A stretch of DNA of 64,000 bases from an uncultured Bacteroidales bacterium (GCA_910578275.1 CAJTPR010000002.1:134258-198257), one strand, 5' to 3'; positions 35,198 to 44,589 are shown, counted from the stretch's first letter. Program-made: numbers and translations. The notes: generated by a model from the sequence alone, not told the origin.

Positions 35198-36256
35198 ATG
35201 ATTTTTTCAGAACTGCTCATCGACTGGTACGAGCAGAACCGACGGAGCCTGCCTTGGCGGGACATCCGCGATCCGTACAGGATCTGGCTTTCGGAAATCA
35301 TCTTGCAGCAAACCCGTGTCAATCAGGGACTGCCTTATTACGAACGTTTTCTGGAACGTTTTCCGACCGTTCGCCATCTGGCCTCGGCTTCGGAGGAAGA
35401 GGTGTTGCGCTGCTGGCAGGGTCTGGGCTATTATTCGCGTGCCCGGAACTTGCATGCGGCAGCCAAGATCATTCACGAGAGGCACAAGGACGTTTTTCCC
35501 GGAACTTACGAGGAAATAAGGGCCTTGCCCGGTATAGGCCCTTACACGGCGGCCGCCATCGGATCTTTCGCCTTCGATCTTTGCCATCCGGTGGTGGACG
35601 GTAACGTGATTCGCTTCATTTGCCGCCTGGACGGCATTTACGAGCCTGCCAATTCTGCCGTCTGTCGCAAGAAGATAGGGGAATTGCTCTCCGGTCGCAT
35701 CGATTGCGCAAGACCGGGAACGTTCAACCAGGCCGTCATGGAGTTCGGGGCGTTGGCCTGTACGCCGCAAAGTCCGCTTTGCAGCCAAGGGAGCGGGGCA
35801 TGTCCGTTCGGGAACGTCTGCCATGCCTTTGCCCATGGCGCCACGGACATATTGCCGGTAAAGGAGAAAAAGAAATCATTGCCCGTTTGCCATTTGCACT
35901 ACTTGCTGGTTTACGGCAAGGACGATACCGTCTGGCTGCGCAAACGCGGCTATGACGACTTGTGGCGCGGCATGTACGATTTGCCCGTGTTGCCGCTTTC
36001 CGATGAGGTTCCGGCCGTATGCGAAAGGGAGGATATCGTGTTTTTGGCGCATTATTCCCAGAACCTGAGCCATCGTAAGCTGCATTTCTATTTCTACCGG
36101 GCGGAGCCGGACACGCCTTGGGTCGAAAAATGCCTTTCGGAACAGGCCGGCTGTGTCGAGGTGAAAAAAAACGAGCTCGAAAGATATGCCTTTCCGGTAT
36201 CTGTGAGGCGGTTTTTGAAAGATTTGGCAATCGTCGGCCCGAACAAGCTTCGTTAA
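35198..36256 (+). CDS. mutY: A/G-specific adenine glycosylase MutY
   Basis: 352 residues. Catalytic Glu33 (LSEIILQQTR), HhH motif ALPGIGPYTAAAIGSFAFD and Asp134 (VVDGNVIRF) are intact, and a NUDIX-like 8-oxoG-recognition domain follows (DDLWRGMYDLPVLPL). The 4Fe-4S cysteines are Cys188, 195, 202 and 208, spaced x6-x6-x5, where x6-x2-x5 is usual, so the middle loop is four residues longer. MutY removes A opposite 8-oxoG. It begins one base after the Stealth gene stop. Confidence 0.95.
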   Translation: MIFSELLIDWYEQNRRSLPWRDIRDPYRIWLSEIILQQTRVNQGLPYYERFLERFPTVRHLASASEEEVLRCWQGLGYYSRARNLHAAAKIIHERHKDVFPGTYEEIRALPGIGPYTAAAIGSFAFDLCHPVVDGNVIRFICRLDGIYEPANSAVCRKKIGELLSGRIDCARPGTFNQAVMEFGALACTPQSPLCSQGSGACPFGNVCHAFAHGATDILPVKEKKKSLPVCHLHYLLVYGKDDTVWLRKRGYDDLWRGMYDLPVLPLSDEVPAVCEREDIVFLAHYSQNLSHRKLHFYFYRAEPDTPWVEKCLSEQAGCVEVKKNELERYAFPVSVRRFLKDLAIVGPNKLR

Positions 36257-36307
36257 AACCGATTTTGCGGGTTTTATATATAGTAATAACCCTAAAAATT
36301 CAAAATC

Positions 36308-36745
36308 ATGGCTGGAGTAAACAAAGTCATCCTGGTCGGCAATCTCGGCAGGGATCCCGAAATGTTCACGTTCGAAAGCGGAAACAAGCGGGCCCGCCTC
36401 ACGCTCGCCACGACCGAGACCTACAAGAACAAGCAAGGCGAAAAGGTAGAACACACCGAATGGCATACGGTTCTTTTGTACAGGGGATTGGCGGACGTGG
36501 CCGAAAAGTATCTCCAAAAAGGAATGAAGGTCTATGTGGAGGGCCGGTTGCGGACACGCGTCTGGGAAGACAAGGGACAGAAGCGCTATTATGTGGAAAT
36601 CGAAGGACAGGACATGGTCATGCTCGGAGGCAAGAAGGACGAACGTCCTATGGTGCTCAAGGGCATGGAGGCCATTCCGTCCGTTCCCGAAAAGGCGGAA
36701 GGCGAACCGGAGTACAATCCCGAGGAAGATCCGCTGCCGTTTTAA
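36308..36745 (+). CDS. ssb: Single-stranded DNA-binding protein
   Basis: 145 residues: OB fold (MAGVNKVILVGNLGRDPEMF to DMVMLGG) and an acidic C-terminal tip EEDPLPF that recruits DNA-repair partners. It follows mutY in the same run. A hairpin with CCCCCTTG/CAAGGGGG arms lies downstream. Confidence 0.96.
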   Translation: MAGVNKVILVGNLGRDPEMFTFESGNKRARLTLATTETYKNKQGEKVEHTEWHTVLLYRGLADVAEKYLQKGMKVYVEGRLRTRVWEDKGQKRYYVEIEGQDMVMLGGKKDERPMVLKGMEAIPSVPEKAEGEPEYNPEEDPLPF

Positions 36746-36773
36746 TGTGACCGGTCCGCCGCCGTCCGTCTCG

Positions 36774-36827
36774 CCCCCTTGCCGAAAGTCCCCCGGAAAT
36801 ATGTCGTACGGGCTTCCGTCAAGGGGG
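36774..36827 (+). terminator. Probable terminator after ssb
   Basis: An 8-bp outer stem (CCCCCTTG / CAAGGGGG) encloses a nested CGGAA/TTCCG pair. TTT follows directly. The T-run is short, so it may be partial. Confidence 0.5.
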
Positions 36828-36870
36828 TTTCCCGTGTCCCGGGCGCACTTTTCAAAATCAAAAAAAATGC

Positions 36871-36878
36871 TATCTTTG
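36871..36878 (+). promoter_or_regulatory. -7 element for the HU gene
   Basis: TATCTTTG, an exact TAnnTTTG. Transcription from near 36885 leaves a leader of about 110 nt before the HU ATG, room for control of this abundant protein. The upstream element reads CTTTT rather than TTG. Confidence 0.45.
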
Positions 36879-36995
36879 CCCTGCTTTTCAGTACAAATAA
36901 GGTTCTGAATGGCTGTTGATTATGGACGTGGAAGCCGGTCTGGTACCTGTAGGCCGTTTCCCGGCAGGTTAAATAACTTAAAAATATATTGTGCT

Positions 36996-37280
36996 ATGAC
37001 AAAGGCTGAAGTGGTGGCTGAAATCGCCAACAAGACAGGAATTGAAAAGGTTACCGTATTGGCTACGGTTGAAACGATGATGGAAGTCATTAAGGAAAAC
37101 ATGATCAAGGGAAATAATGTGTATTTGCGCGGATTCGGCAGTTTCATCATCAAACGTCGCGCCCAGAAGACCGCCCGCAACATCACCAAGAACAAGTCGA
37201 TGATCGTTCCGGCACACAATATTCCCGCTTTCAAGCCGGCCAAACCTTTCATGGTAGCCGTCAGGAATGAAAAGAAATAA
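36996..37280 (+). CDS. HU-family DNA-binding protein
   Basis: 94 residues from the ATG at 36996, preceded by the A/T-rich stretch usual before starts in this phylum. MTKAEVVAEIANKTGIEK forms the helical dimer core; VYLRGFGSFIIKRRAQKTARN and IPAFKPAKPF are the beta arms that clamp DNA. Another in-frame ATG at 36909 would add 29 residues with no family counterpart. Nucleoid-bending protein; a strong terminator follows. Confidence 0.95.
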   Translation: MTKAEVVAEIANKTGIEKVTVLATVETMMEVIKENMIKGNNVYLRGFGSFIIKRRAQKTARNITKNKSMIVPAHNIPAFKPAKPFMVAVRNEKK

Positions 37281-37302
37281 TTTCTTCTTTCCGATGTTTA
37301 TC

Positions 37303-37346
37303 ACGCAGGGTTTGCCTGAGAATACAGGTAAACCCTGTGTTTTTTT
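37303..37346 (+). terminator. Strong intrinsic terminator after HU
   Basis: A 16-bp stem (two G-T pairs) with loop AGAATA (37319-37324), followed by seven T. Its stem includes CAGGGTTTGCCTG and its near-complement. Confidence 0.9.
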
Positions 37347-37358
37347 AAGATTGTACGA

Positions 37359-38909
37359 GTGAACAAAGAATTGATAGTGGACGCCGGCTCCCAGGAAGTG
37401 GTGATAGCCCTCTTGGAAGACAAGGTCCTGGTTGAGCTCCACAGGGAAAAAAGCAACACGCAGCATTCGGTAGGTGACATTTTTTTGGGAAGGGTGAAGA
37501 AGATCATGCCCGGCCTGAATGCCGCCTTCGTGGACGTAGGGGCGAAGAAAGAAGGTTTCCTGCACTTTCTGGACCTGGGTCCCCAAGTGCAGCTCATGCA
37601 CAAGTTTACCAATTGCGCCATAAACGGAGACCAGTCGCAATTGGACATTTCGTCATACAAGTTAAGGGAAGAACTGTCCAAGACTGAGAAGATCACATCG
37701 GTCTTGAAGCAGAATCAGCATATACTGGTACAGGTAACCAAGGAACCCATTTCCACCAAGGGCCCCAGGCTCAGTTCGGAGATTTCGTTCGCCGGACGTT
37801 ACGTGGTCTTGATTCCGTTTTCCAACCGCATATCCATATCCCAGAAGATAAAAAGTCCCGATGAACGGATGCGTTTGCGCAACCTGGTGCAGAGCGTCCG
37901 GCCGAAGAATTTCGGGGTCATCGTGCGTACCGTCGCCGAAGGCAAGACGGCCGCCGAACTGCATGGCGACCTGGATGCCCTTTTCCGCAAGTGGGAACAG
38001 ATAAAGACCCATGTCCGCAACGTGAGCCCTCCGGTAAAGGTGTGCAGCGAAATGGACAAGACGGTGAGCATCCTGCGCGATTTCCTTACCAACGATTTCG
38101 ACCAGATCGTCACCAACAACGAAAGCCTTTTCGAGGAAATACAGGCTTATGTGGAGACCATCGCGCCTCAAAAGAAGAACATCGTAAAGTTCTACAAGGA
38201 CCGTGAACCGATTTTCGATCATTTCGGGATTTCCAAGCAGATAAAGGCTTCGTTCGGCAAGGTGGTGAACATAAAGCGTAGCGGTTCCTATCTGGTCATC
38301 GAGCATACCGAGGCGATGCACGTCATAGACGTGAACAGCGGCCATCGGGTGAACGCCGAGCAGAGCCAGGAAACAAACGCATTGGAAGTCAATTTGGAAG
38401 CTGCCGCGGAGATAGCCCGTCAAGTGCGTCTTCGCGACATGGGCGGCATCGTGATCGTGGACTTCATCGACCAGCGCGAACCCCAAAACCGCAAGATCCT
38501 GTTCGACGCCATGGTGAAGAACATGGAAAACGACCCTTCGCGTCATACGGTCCTGCCTCCCACCAAGTTCGGCCTTATCCAGATAACGCGTCAGCGCGTC
38601 AGGCCGCAAACCCAGGTGGATGTGCTTGAGACTTGTCCCGCCTGCGGGGGAACGGGAAAGATCCGTCCCAGCGTCTGCGTGGTGGACGACATCGACAGGG
38701 ACGTCGAATACTTGATAAAGGACACGAACGCCAAGTGCTTCAGCGTCGTGGCCAGTCCTTACGTGCGCGCCTATATGCGTCGGGGAATGAAATACCAGCG
38801 CAAGTGGTGGTGGCGTTACAAGCGTTGGATAAAAATCAAGGAAGGCAATGCCTACGGTTTCCTGGAATACAAGTTCCTGGATCGCAACGGCGAAGAAATA
38901 AAACTGTAG
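37359..38909 (+). CDS. rng: Ribonuclease E/G family endoribonuclease
   Basis: 516 residues from a GTG at 37359 (NKELIVDAGSQEVVIALLED). An N-terminal S1 domain (VGDIFLGRVKKIMPGLNAAF) precedes the catalytic region with Asp324 (HVIDVNSGH) and Asp368 (IVIVDFID), and the zinc-link motif CPACGGTGKI (Cys426, Cys429). It processes 5S/16S rRNA precursors and mRNA. The length matches RNase G rather than the much longer RNase E. Only 12 bases separate it from the HU terminator. It is followed by the RluA-type gene after 3 bases. Confidence 0.93.
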   Translation: MNKELIVDAGSQEVVIALLEDKVLVELHREKSNTQHSVGDIFLGRVKKIMPGLNAAFVDVGAKKEGFLHFLDLGPQVQLMHKFTNCAINGDQSQLDISSYKLREELSKTEKITSVLKQNQHILVQVTKEPISTKGPRLSSEISFAGRYVVLIPFSNRISISQKIKSPDERMRLRNLVQSVRPKNFGVIVRTVAEGKTAAELHGDLDALFRKWEQIKTHVRNVSPPVKVCSEMDKTVSILRDFLTNDFDQIVTNNESLFEEIQAYVETIAPQKKNIVKFYKDREPIFDHFGISKQIKASFGKVVNIKRSGSYLVIEHTEAMHVIDVNSGHRVNAEQSQETNALEVNLEAAAEIARQVRLRDMGGIVIVDFIDQREPQNRKILFDAMVKNMENDPSRHTVLPPTKFGLIQITRQRVRPQTQVDVLETCPACGGTGKIRPSVCVVDDIDRDVEYLIKDTNAKCFSVVASPYVRAYMRRGMKYQRKWWWRYKRWIKIKEGNAYGFLEYKFLDRNGEEIKL

Positions 38910-38912
38910 GGC

Positions 38913-39824
38913 ATGTATATCAAGGTGACCGAGAATGCATCCTTGCTGGATGTGTTGATGCGGGCGTTTCCCGAGAGCAACAAGACGCATCTCAGGAAAG
39001 CCGTGCGTTTCGGTTGCGTGACGTTCAGGGGAGCCGTCTTGCGGTATCCGGAGTTCGAACTCAAGGCCGGCCAGGAAATTTCTTTCAGGAAATACGCCGA
39101 GCGTGAATCGAGCAAGGAAAAGCCTCCTTTCAAGATCGTGTTCGAAGACGATGAAGTCATTGCCGTGCTCAAGCCGGCCGGTATCCTTTCCACGGGAAGG
39201 ACCACCGAGAAAGTGCGTTCCATGTTCGGGGTCGTGAACCAATATGTGTTGCGCAAGAGCCGGAATCGCCAACGGGCCTATACCGTACATCGTCTGGACC
39301 GGGAAGTGAGCGGTATCCTGCTTTTTGCCAAGAGCGCCAGGACCCAGGAGTTCCTGAAGGAGAATTGGGAAAAGGTGGAAAAGCATTACTATGCCTTGGT
39401 GCACGGGATTCCGCGGAAAAGGGAGGCCACGTTGAAATCGTGGCTCAAGGAAAATGCGCGTCAGGTGGTTTATTCCGTCAAGGAAGAGGAAGAAGGCGCC
39501 AAGTGGTCGATTACCCATTACAAGCTCGTGGGCACGTTTGGCTGGGACGGAAAGGATGCGGTCGGGGACGAGGCCCGCTTTTCCCTTTTGCGCATACGGC
39601 TCGAGACGGGCCGGAAGAACCAGATACGCGTGCATATGAGCGACATGGGCTGTCCTATCGTGGGCGACCGGAAATATGGCGGTGATGCCCGTGTGAGAAG
39701 GGCGGTGCGGCTTTTCGCCTACGGCATTTCTTTCCCGCACCCCGTCCAGCAAAGGCGCGTGTGTCTGGAAATACCGTTTCCGCCCAGGTTCACTTGGGTG
39801 AACGAGGAGGCCGATTATTTGTAA
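38913..39824 (+). CDS. RluA-family pseudouridine synthase
   Basis: 303 residues: an N-terminal S4-like RNA-binding part, and catalytic HRLDREVSGILLFAKSA with the nucleophilic Asp. TGRKNQIRVHMSDMGCPIVG is the second family motif. It isomerises uridine in rRNA or tRNA; the exact target (RluA, RluC or RluD type) is not resolved. Co-transcribed with rng. Confidence 0.93.
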   Translation: MYIKVTENASLLDVLMRAFPESNKTHLRKAVRFGCVTFRGAVLRYPEFELKAGQEISFRKYAERESSKEKPPFKIVFEDDEVIAVLKPAGILSTGRTTEKVRSMFGVVNQYVLRKSRNRQRAYTVHRLDREVSGILLFAKSARTQEFLKENWEKVEKHYYALVHGIPRKREATLKSWLKENARQVVYSVKEEEEGAKWSITHYKLVGTFGWDGKDAVGDEARFSLLRIRLETGRKNQIRVHMSDMGCPIVGDRKYGGDARVRRAVRLFAYGISFPHPVQQRRVCLEIPFPPRFTWVNEEADYL

Positions 39825-39840
39825 CCAAGGCAAGAAGCGG

Positions 39841-40374
39841 ATGACAAAGAACATGGATTTCAGGTCAAAGGCCGCTCAGGTCAGGACTTTTCTCGTGGCT
39901 TCCCTGACACGCTGGCTGGAAAGTTTCTCGTTTGGCCGCTTTTGCATCCGCATGCTCGGCAAGAAATTGGTGAAGTTCTTTTTGGTGGCGGGGCTCAACA
40001 CGGCTTTCGGCTATGCGATATACGCCTTTTTCATTTTCATCGGCCTGCCCTATTGGCTGGCGGCGCTCTTGGGACAAGTCATCGGTATCCTCTTCAATTT
40101 CGGAACGTATGGCGCGTTGGTCTTCAAGAACAAAAAAGTGAATCTTTTGCCGCGTTTCCTGTGTGTGTATGCCATCACTTACTTTTGCAACGTGGGCGGT
40201 ATGAGGTTTCTCAAATACACTTTCGGCATGAGCGACTATTATACGGCCATCGTCATGTTGCTTCCTGTCGGCTTGCTGAACTTCATATTGAGCAAGGTCT
40301 TCGTGTTCGAACGCAAGGAAACATCGGCGAATCGGTCAATCAAAGCAGAACCCGGGAAATCTTCGGAAAAATGA
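39841..40374 (+). CDS. GtrA-family membrane protein
   Basis: 177 residues with four membrane helices (LVKFFLVAGLNTAFGYAIYA; YWLAALLGQVIGILFNFGTY; LLPRFLCVYAITYFCNVGG; IVMLLPVGLLNFILSKVFVF), the GtrA pattern. GtrA proteins move polyprenyl-linked sugars or modify surface polysaccharide. Its stop overlaps the start of the GT-C glycosyltransferase, supporting joint action on a lipid-linked sugar. Confidence 0.88.
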   Translation: MTKNMDFRSKAAQVRTFLVASLTRWLESFSFGRFCIRMLGKKLVKFFLVAGLNTAFGYAIYAFFIFIGLPYWLAALLGQVIGILFNFGTYGALVFKNKKVNLLPRFLCVYAITYFCNVGGMRFLKYTFGMSDYYTAIVMLLPVGLLNFILSKVFVFERKETSANRSIKAEPGKSSEK

Positions 40375-42500
40375 ACAAGATAAGACATTGGGCAGAATCC
40401 TGCCTGGCCGACAAGGCCAAGGGCGTTTTCGTGTTGTTGGCCGTGGCGAGCCTCATCGTGCTGGTAGCCGGCAGTTTCGGCGCCGGAATGTCGGGCGACG
40501 ATGAAATCCATAACGTCCATGCGGCTCATGTATATGATTTTTATCGCACCTTGGGAAAAGACAAGACGGCGGCAGTGGTTACCGACCAGTATAACTTGCC
40601 GCTCTACGGGCAGGTAGTGGATAATTTCGCCTACGCCCTTGCCCGATGGTCGGGAATCGACGACGTCATGCAGGTACGTCATACCGTCAATACGATTTGC
40701 GGTTGGCTGGCGATGCTTTTCACGGCCCTTATCGCGTTTCGTCTCTCGGGCCGTAAATGGCTTCCCGCCATTCTGACCTTTTTGCTGTTCGTCTTTTCTC
40801 CACGCTTCGTCGGCCATTCGTTCAACGACCTCAAAGACGTCAACTTGGTCACGTTCATGGCGATGGGCTTGTTCTACATGGTCGTTTTCCTGCAGGATTT
40901 CCCGAAAGTGAAGGTTTCCACGATGGTGATGTTGGCCGTGAGCATAGGATTGGCCATGGCCGTGCGTGTGGGCGGCTTGATCCTGATTGCCTATTTCGGG
41001 TTTTTCGGCCTGTTGCGCTGGTTCTTCTTGAGCCGGGAGGGACGACTGGACGGGCTTTCAAAGGGTGCCGCCTTCGGACGGCTTGTGAAATACGGCCTTT
41101 TGACGGCGGCGGGCGGTTATCTGCTTTGCGTGTCGTTGTGGCCCTATGCCATGCAGAGACCGATAGGCAACGTGCTGGGTGCGCTTTCTTCCATGAACGC
41201 CTTTTCGATCAGCATCCGTCAGCTGTTCGAAGGCAGCATGGCCATGAGCGACACATTGCCTTGGTATTATACGCCCAAGTTCATCTTCATGACCATTCCC
41301 GTGGCGGTGATCGCGGGCGCGTTGATCTATCTTTTCACGGGCTGGGGAAAAAACAACCGCTTTTTCACGTTTTTCCTCTTGTTCTGCTTCGCTTTCCCCG
41401 TCTGCTGGATAATCTATACCAAGGCGAACGTCTACGGCGGCTGGCGGCATAGCATGTTTTGCTACCCTACGTTGGTGGTCATGGCGGGTCTGGGATTTTA
41501 TTCGCTCCATACGCGGTTCGTCAAGCCGGTCTTGCGTTGGGGATCGGGCGTGGCCTTGCCCGTCGTGCTTTTGGCCGGTCCCGCCTTCCACATGTTCGCC
41601 AATCATCCTTACGAATACGTTTATTTCAACGAGTTGGCGGGAGGCGTGAAGAACGCTTACGGCAAATACGAACTCGACTATTATTACCATTCCACGCGAA
41701 AGGCCACCGAATGGGTGATGGCGAACGCCGACGTTTCCCGTCTCAAGCCCGGAGAAAAGTTCAAGGTGGCCACTTGGCATACCTCTTCGGTGGGCTATTA
41801 CCTCAGGAAGGACACGGCGCATTTCCGTCCCGTCTTTTCGCGTATCTACCAGATGGGCAACAACGATTGGGATTACGCCGTCTTTACCATAACGGGCATG
41901 AACCCCGACTGGATCAAGAACAAGAAGATGTTTCCTCCTGTCAATACCGTGCATGTGGAAAAGGTGAGCGGGGTGCCCGTCTGCATCGTGCTCGAACGTG
42001 TCGACAGGAACGACCTGTACGGTTATCAGGCCATGCGTGCGGGCAAGACCGACAGTGCCAAGATGTTCTTCCGTCGTGCCTTGCAGGCCAATCCGTACAA
42101 CGAGCAGGCGCTCGAGAACCTTTCAGAGCTTTATCTGAACCGGAACGATGCCGACAGCGCGTTCGCATTGGCCTCTTTCTGGGTCGAGAACGTGCCTTCC
42201 AATATCTCGGCGCTTTCCTTGCTTGCCCAGGCCTGCTTTGCCAAGGGCGACATTTCCGGTGCCTTGTCGGTGTCCGGCCGGATAAAAAAGGTTTCTCCCG
42301 ACGACATTTCCGGATATTGGCTGGCGGCGCATTGCCATCTCAGGGAACAGGATCTGCAGTCGGCCTTGGACGAATTGCTGGCATTGGTGGAAATACGACC
42401 CTATGCTCCCGCCTACGACCTTATGGCGCAAATCTATCAGGCGGCAGGGCAGACGCAGGCCGCCAGCCAATGCAGGCAGATAGCCGACAGGTTGCGGTAA
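40371..42500 (+). CDS. GT-C-type membrane glycosyltransferase with C-terminal TPR
   Basis: 709 residues from the ATG at 40371 (ATGA overlap with GtrA). About ten membrane helices occupy residues 20-420. AGMSGDDEIHNVHAAHVYDF after the first helix fits the acidic catalytic motif of GT-C enzymes that use polyprenyl-phosphate sugars. The final 170 or so residues are helical tetratricopeptide repeats (YQAMRAGKTDSAKMFFRRAL, LENLSELYLNRNDADSAFAL). Acceptor and sugar unknown. Downstream recJ faces it; 42 bases separate the stops with no hairpin. Confidence 0.8.
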   Translation: MNKIRHWAESCLADKAKGVFVLLAVASLIVLVAGSFGAGMSGDDEIHNVHAAHVYDFYRTLGKDKTAAVVTDQYNLPLYGQVVDNFAYALARWSGIDDVMQVRHTVNTICGWLAMLFTALIAFRLSGRKWLPAILTFLLFVFSPRFVGHSFNDLKDVNLVTFMAMGLFYMVVFLQDFPKVKVSTMVMLAVSIGLAMAVRVGGLILIAYFGFFGLLRWFFLSREGRLDGLSKGAAFGRLVKYGLLTAAGGYLLCVSLWPYAMQRPIGNVLGALSSMNAFSISIRQLFEGSMAMSDTLPWYYTPKFIFMTIPVAVIAGALIYLFTGWGKNNRFFTFFLLFCFAFPVCWIIYTKANVYGGWRHSMFCYPTLVVMAGLGFYSLHTRFVKPVLRWGSGVALPVVLLAGPAFHMFANHPYEYVYFNELAGGVKNAYGKYELDYYYHSTRKATEWVMANADVSRLKPGEKFKVATWHTSSVGYYLRKDTAHFRPVFSRIYQMGNNDWDYAVFTITGMNPDWIKNKKMFPPVNTVHVEKVSGVPVCIVLERVDRNDLYGYQAMRAGKTDSAKMFFRRALQANPYNEQALENLSELYLNRNDADSAFALASFWVENVPSNISALSLLAQACFAKGDISGALSVSGRIKKVSPDDISGYWLAAHCHLREQDLQSALDELLALVEIRPYAPAYDLMAQIYQAAGQTQAASQCRQIADRLR

Positions 42501-42542
42501 ACGGAAACGGTATCTTGAAGTAAAAGTCTCGGAGGTAAGGAG

Positions 42543-44366
42543 CTAATTGCCTCTCGAGGGGAAATGAATGTCCTGTACGTTGAGCTGGATGGAGGTCTTG
42601 CCGTTGAAGGTGTTCTCTTCCAAATGATAGCAGATGTCGAACGAATGCCCGTTTCTTGTTTCCTCGTCGGCTTCTCCTTGCTGGAAAGCGATGCCGTCCA
42701 GAGGTTCCGAGCGTGATTCGGGTTGGAAAAGGAGCAGTTTGAGGTGGTTGTTGCCCACCACGCGCGAACCGGGCGTGTCTTTCGACTTGTTGGCCACTTT
42801 CACGTGCGTGCTGGTGAAAACGGGGCTGAGGTTGTGGGGGCCGAAAGGCGCGAAACTCTTGATGATGTTTACCAGTTCCTGGTTGATTTCTTCAAAGCGC
42901 AGCGTGTCGTCGATTTCTATCTCCTGCCGGGGAACCATTCCGTCCAACCTTTCTTTTACCGCCTTTTCAAAGGCTTCTTCGAATTTCCGGAGGTTTTCAC
43001 GCTTGATGGTGAGGCCGGCGGCGTATTTGTGCCCGCCGTAATGTTCCAACAGGTGTCCGCAGGAGGCGATGGCGTCGTAGATGTTGAAATTCTTCACGGA
43101 GCGGGCCGAACCGACCAAGGTATCCTTGCTTCCGTTGGCGGTGGTAGTGAAGACGATGGTGGGACGATAATGGGTTTCGATGAGCCGGGAAGCCACGATG
43201 CCGATGATGCCTTGGTTCCAGGATTCCTTGAATACGATCGTGGTGGCCTTGTCCGTGTCCTTGTCGGCGGCCTTGATTATTTCGCGGGCGTCTTCGGTGG
43301 CCTTTTGGTCCAGGTCTTTGCGGTTCTTGTTGTTGTCGTCGATCAGGTTCGCCATCTCGCAGGCCGAGGCCATGTCCTTGCAAAGCAGCAGCCGTACCGC
43401 GTTCTTCCCGTCTTGTACCCGTCCCGCGGCGTTGATGCGCGGCCCGAGGGAGAAAACCAGGTCGTTGTTGGTGATTTCCCTGTCGAAAACGCGACGACGG
43501 GTCTTGCTGCCACGTGCCAGCGGGGAGGGCTGGTTGTGGTTCCGGGCAGGGTTGTAGTCTTTGATCTTGGCAAGCTTCAACAGCGTGGAAACGCCCGGAC
43601 GCGGAATGGTATTGATGATCATGAGCCCGAAATACGAAAGGATGCGGTTCTCCCCCAGGATGGGCACGATGTCGGAAGCGATGCTCATGGCCGTCAGGTC
43701 CAACAAAGGATAGACGTGCTGGCGCAAGTCCATGCCGCTTCTCGACGCGTAGGCCCACACCAGCTTCAATCCCACGCCGCAGCCTGAAAGGTCCTTGTAC
43801 GGATAGGGGCAGTCTTCCCGTTTGGGATCCAGTACCGCATAGGCCTTCGGGATTTCTCCTTCGGCGAAGTGGTGGTCGCAGACGATGACGTCTATGCCCT
43901 TTTCCTTGGCGTAAAGCACTTCTTCGTTGGCCTTTATGCCGCAGTCGAGCACGATCATCAACGAGACTTTGTTTTCATGGGCGTAGTCCACGCCTCGTTT
44001 GGAAAGTCCGTATCCGTCAAGGTAGCGGTCGGGCACGAAAAAGCCCAGGTCGTCGGTATCGGCCATGATCTTTTCCAAGAAAGTATAGACCAAGGCCACC
44101 GCCGTGATGCCGTCCACGTCGTAGTCGCCGTACACGCAAATGCGTTCCTTGCCGGTTATGGCCCGTTGGAGGCGTTCCACGGCCTTGTCCATGTCTTTCA
44201 TCAGGAAGGGGTCGTGCAACTGGTCCAAGCCGGGATGGAAGAACTTCTCGGCTTCCTCCCTGGTCTTGATTCCTCGCTGGAAAAGCAGCTTGGCCACGTG
44301 CGGATTGTCGTGAAGACCTTCCGGTACGGCTCCGTCTGTCTGTTTATGTACCCACTTCTTGTCCAT
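42543..44366 (-). CDS. recJ: Single-stranded-DNA-specific exonuclease RecJ
   Basis: 607 residues from the ATG at 44366 (MDKKWVHKQTDGAVPEGL), chosen because the promoter below starts transcription near 44383, ruling out the in-frame ATG at 44408. DHH-family motifs: YGDYDVDGITAVAL, VLDCGIKANEE and VCDHHFAEGE, then DHHA1 with YGGHKYAAGLT. A 5'-3' exonuclease in recombination and mismatch repair. Monocistronic. Confidence 0.96.
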   Translation of the reverse strand: MDKKWVHKQTDGAVPEGLHDNPHVAKLLFQRGIKTREEAEKFFHPGLDQLHDPFLMKDMDKAVERLQRAITGKERICVYGDYDVDGITAVALVYTFLEKIMADTDDLGFFVPDRYLDGYGLSKRGVDYAHENKVSLMIVLDCGIKANEEVLYAKEKGIDVIVCDHHFAEGEIPKAYAVLDPKREDCPYPYKDLSGCGVGLKLVWAYASRSGMDLRQHVYPLLDLTAMSIASDIVPILGENRILSYFGLMIINTIPRPGVSTLLKLAKIKDYNPARNHNQPSPLARGSKTRRRVFDREITNNDLVFSLGPRINAAGRVQDGKNAVRLLLCKDMASACEMANLIDDNNKNRKDLDQKATEDAREIIKAADKDTDKATTIVFKESWNQGIIGIVASRLIETHYRPTIVFTTTANGSKDTLVGSARSVKNFNIYDAIASCGHLLEHYGGHKYAAGLTIKRENLRKFEEAFEKAVKERLDGMVPRQEIEIDDTLRFEEINQELVNIIKSFAPFGPHNLSPVFTSTHVKVANKSKDTPGSRVVGNNHLKLLLFQPESRSEPLDGIAFQQGEADEETRNGHSFDICYHLEENTFNGKTSIQLNVQDIHFPSRGN

Positions 44367-44389
44367 GCTGTAAGATTCGCGCCAAATAG

Positions 44390-44420
44390 CAAAGGTACTT
44401 TTTTTCATGGCGCTTTGCAA
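44390..44420 (-). promoter_or_regulatory. Promoter of recJ
   Basis: On the minus strand: TTG (44418-44420), 20 bases, TACCTTTG (44390-44397). Both elements match the phylum consensus exactly; the leader is about 17 nt. Confidence 0.75.
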
Positions 44421-44504
44421 ACCACGATTCGGGCTCCGGCGCTTGATGTCCGTGTTAAATTTTTGACGGATAAAAAAATAGAAAGACGGAAATGAGCCGT
44501 TTAC

Positions 44505-44535
44505 TTGATTGTCCGGCAAATTTTTCGTAACTTCG
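44505..44535 (+). promoter_or_regulatory. Promoter for the glycogen/starch synthase operon
   Basis: TTG at 44505-44507, 20 bases, then TAACTTCG at 44528-44535, one mismatch from TAnnTTTG. Confidence 0.45.
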
Positions 44536-44589
44536 CACGCTTTGCTTATGTCCGGGACGTTCCGGCCTGAGCGTAAAACCAAGACTCCG

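Noticed and set aside
37662..39854. 730-residue antisense frame across rng and the RluA-type gene
   Set aside because: No motif, and both sense genes carry complete catalytic sets.
44408..44582. Longer N-terminus for RecJ
   Set aside because: The recJ promoter and its start site lie downstream of these codons.
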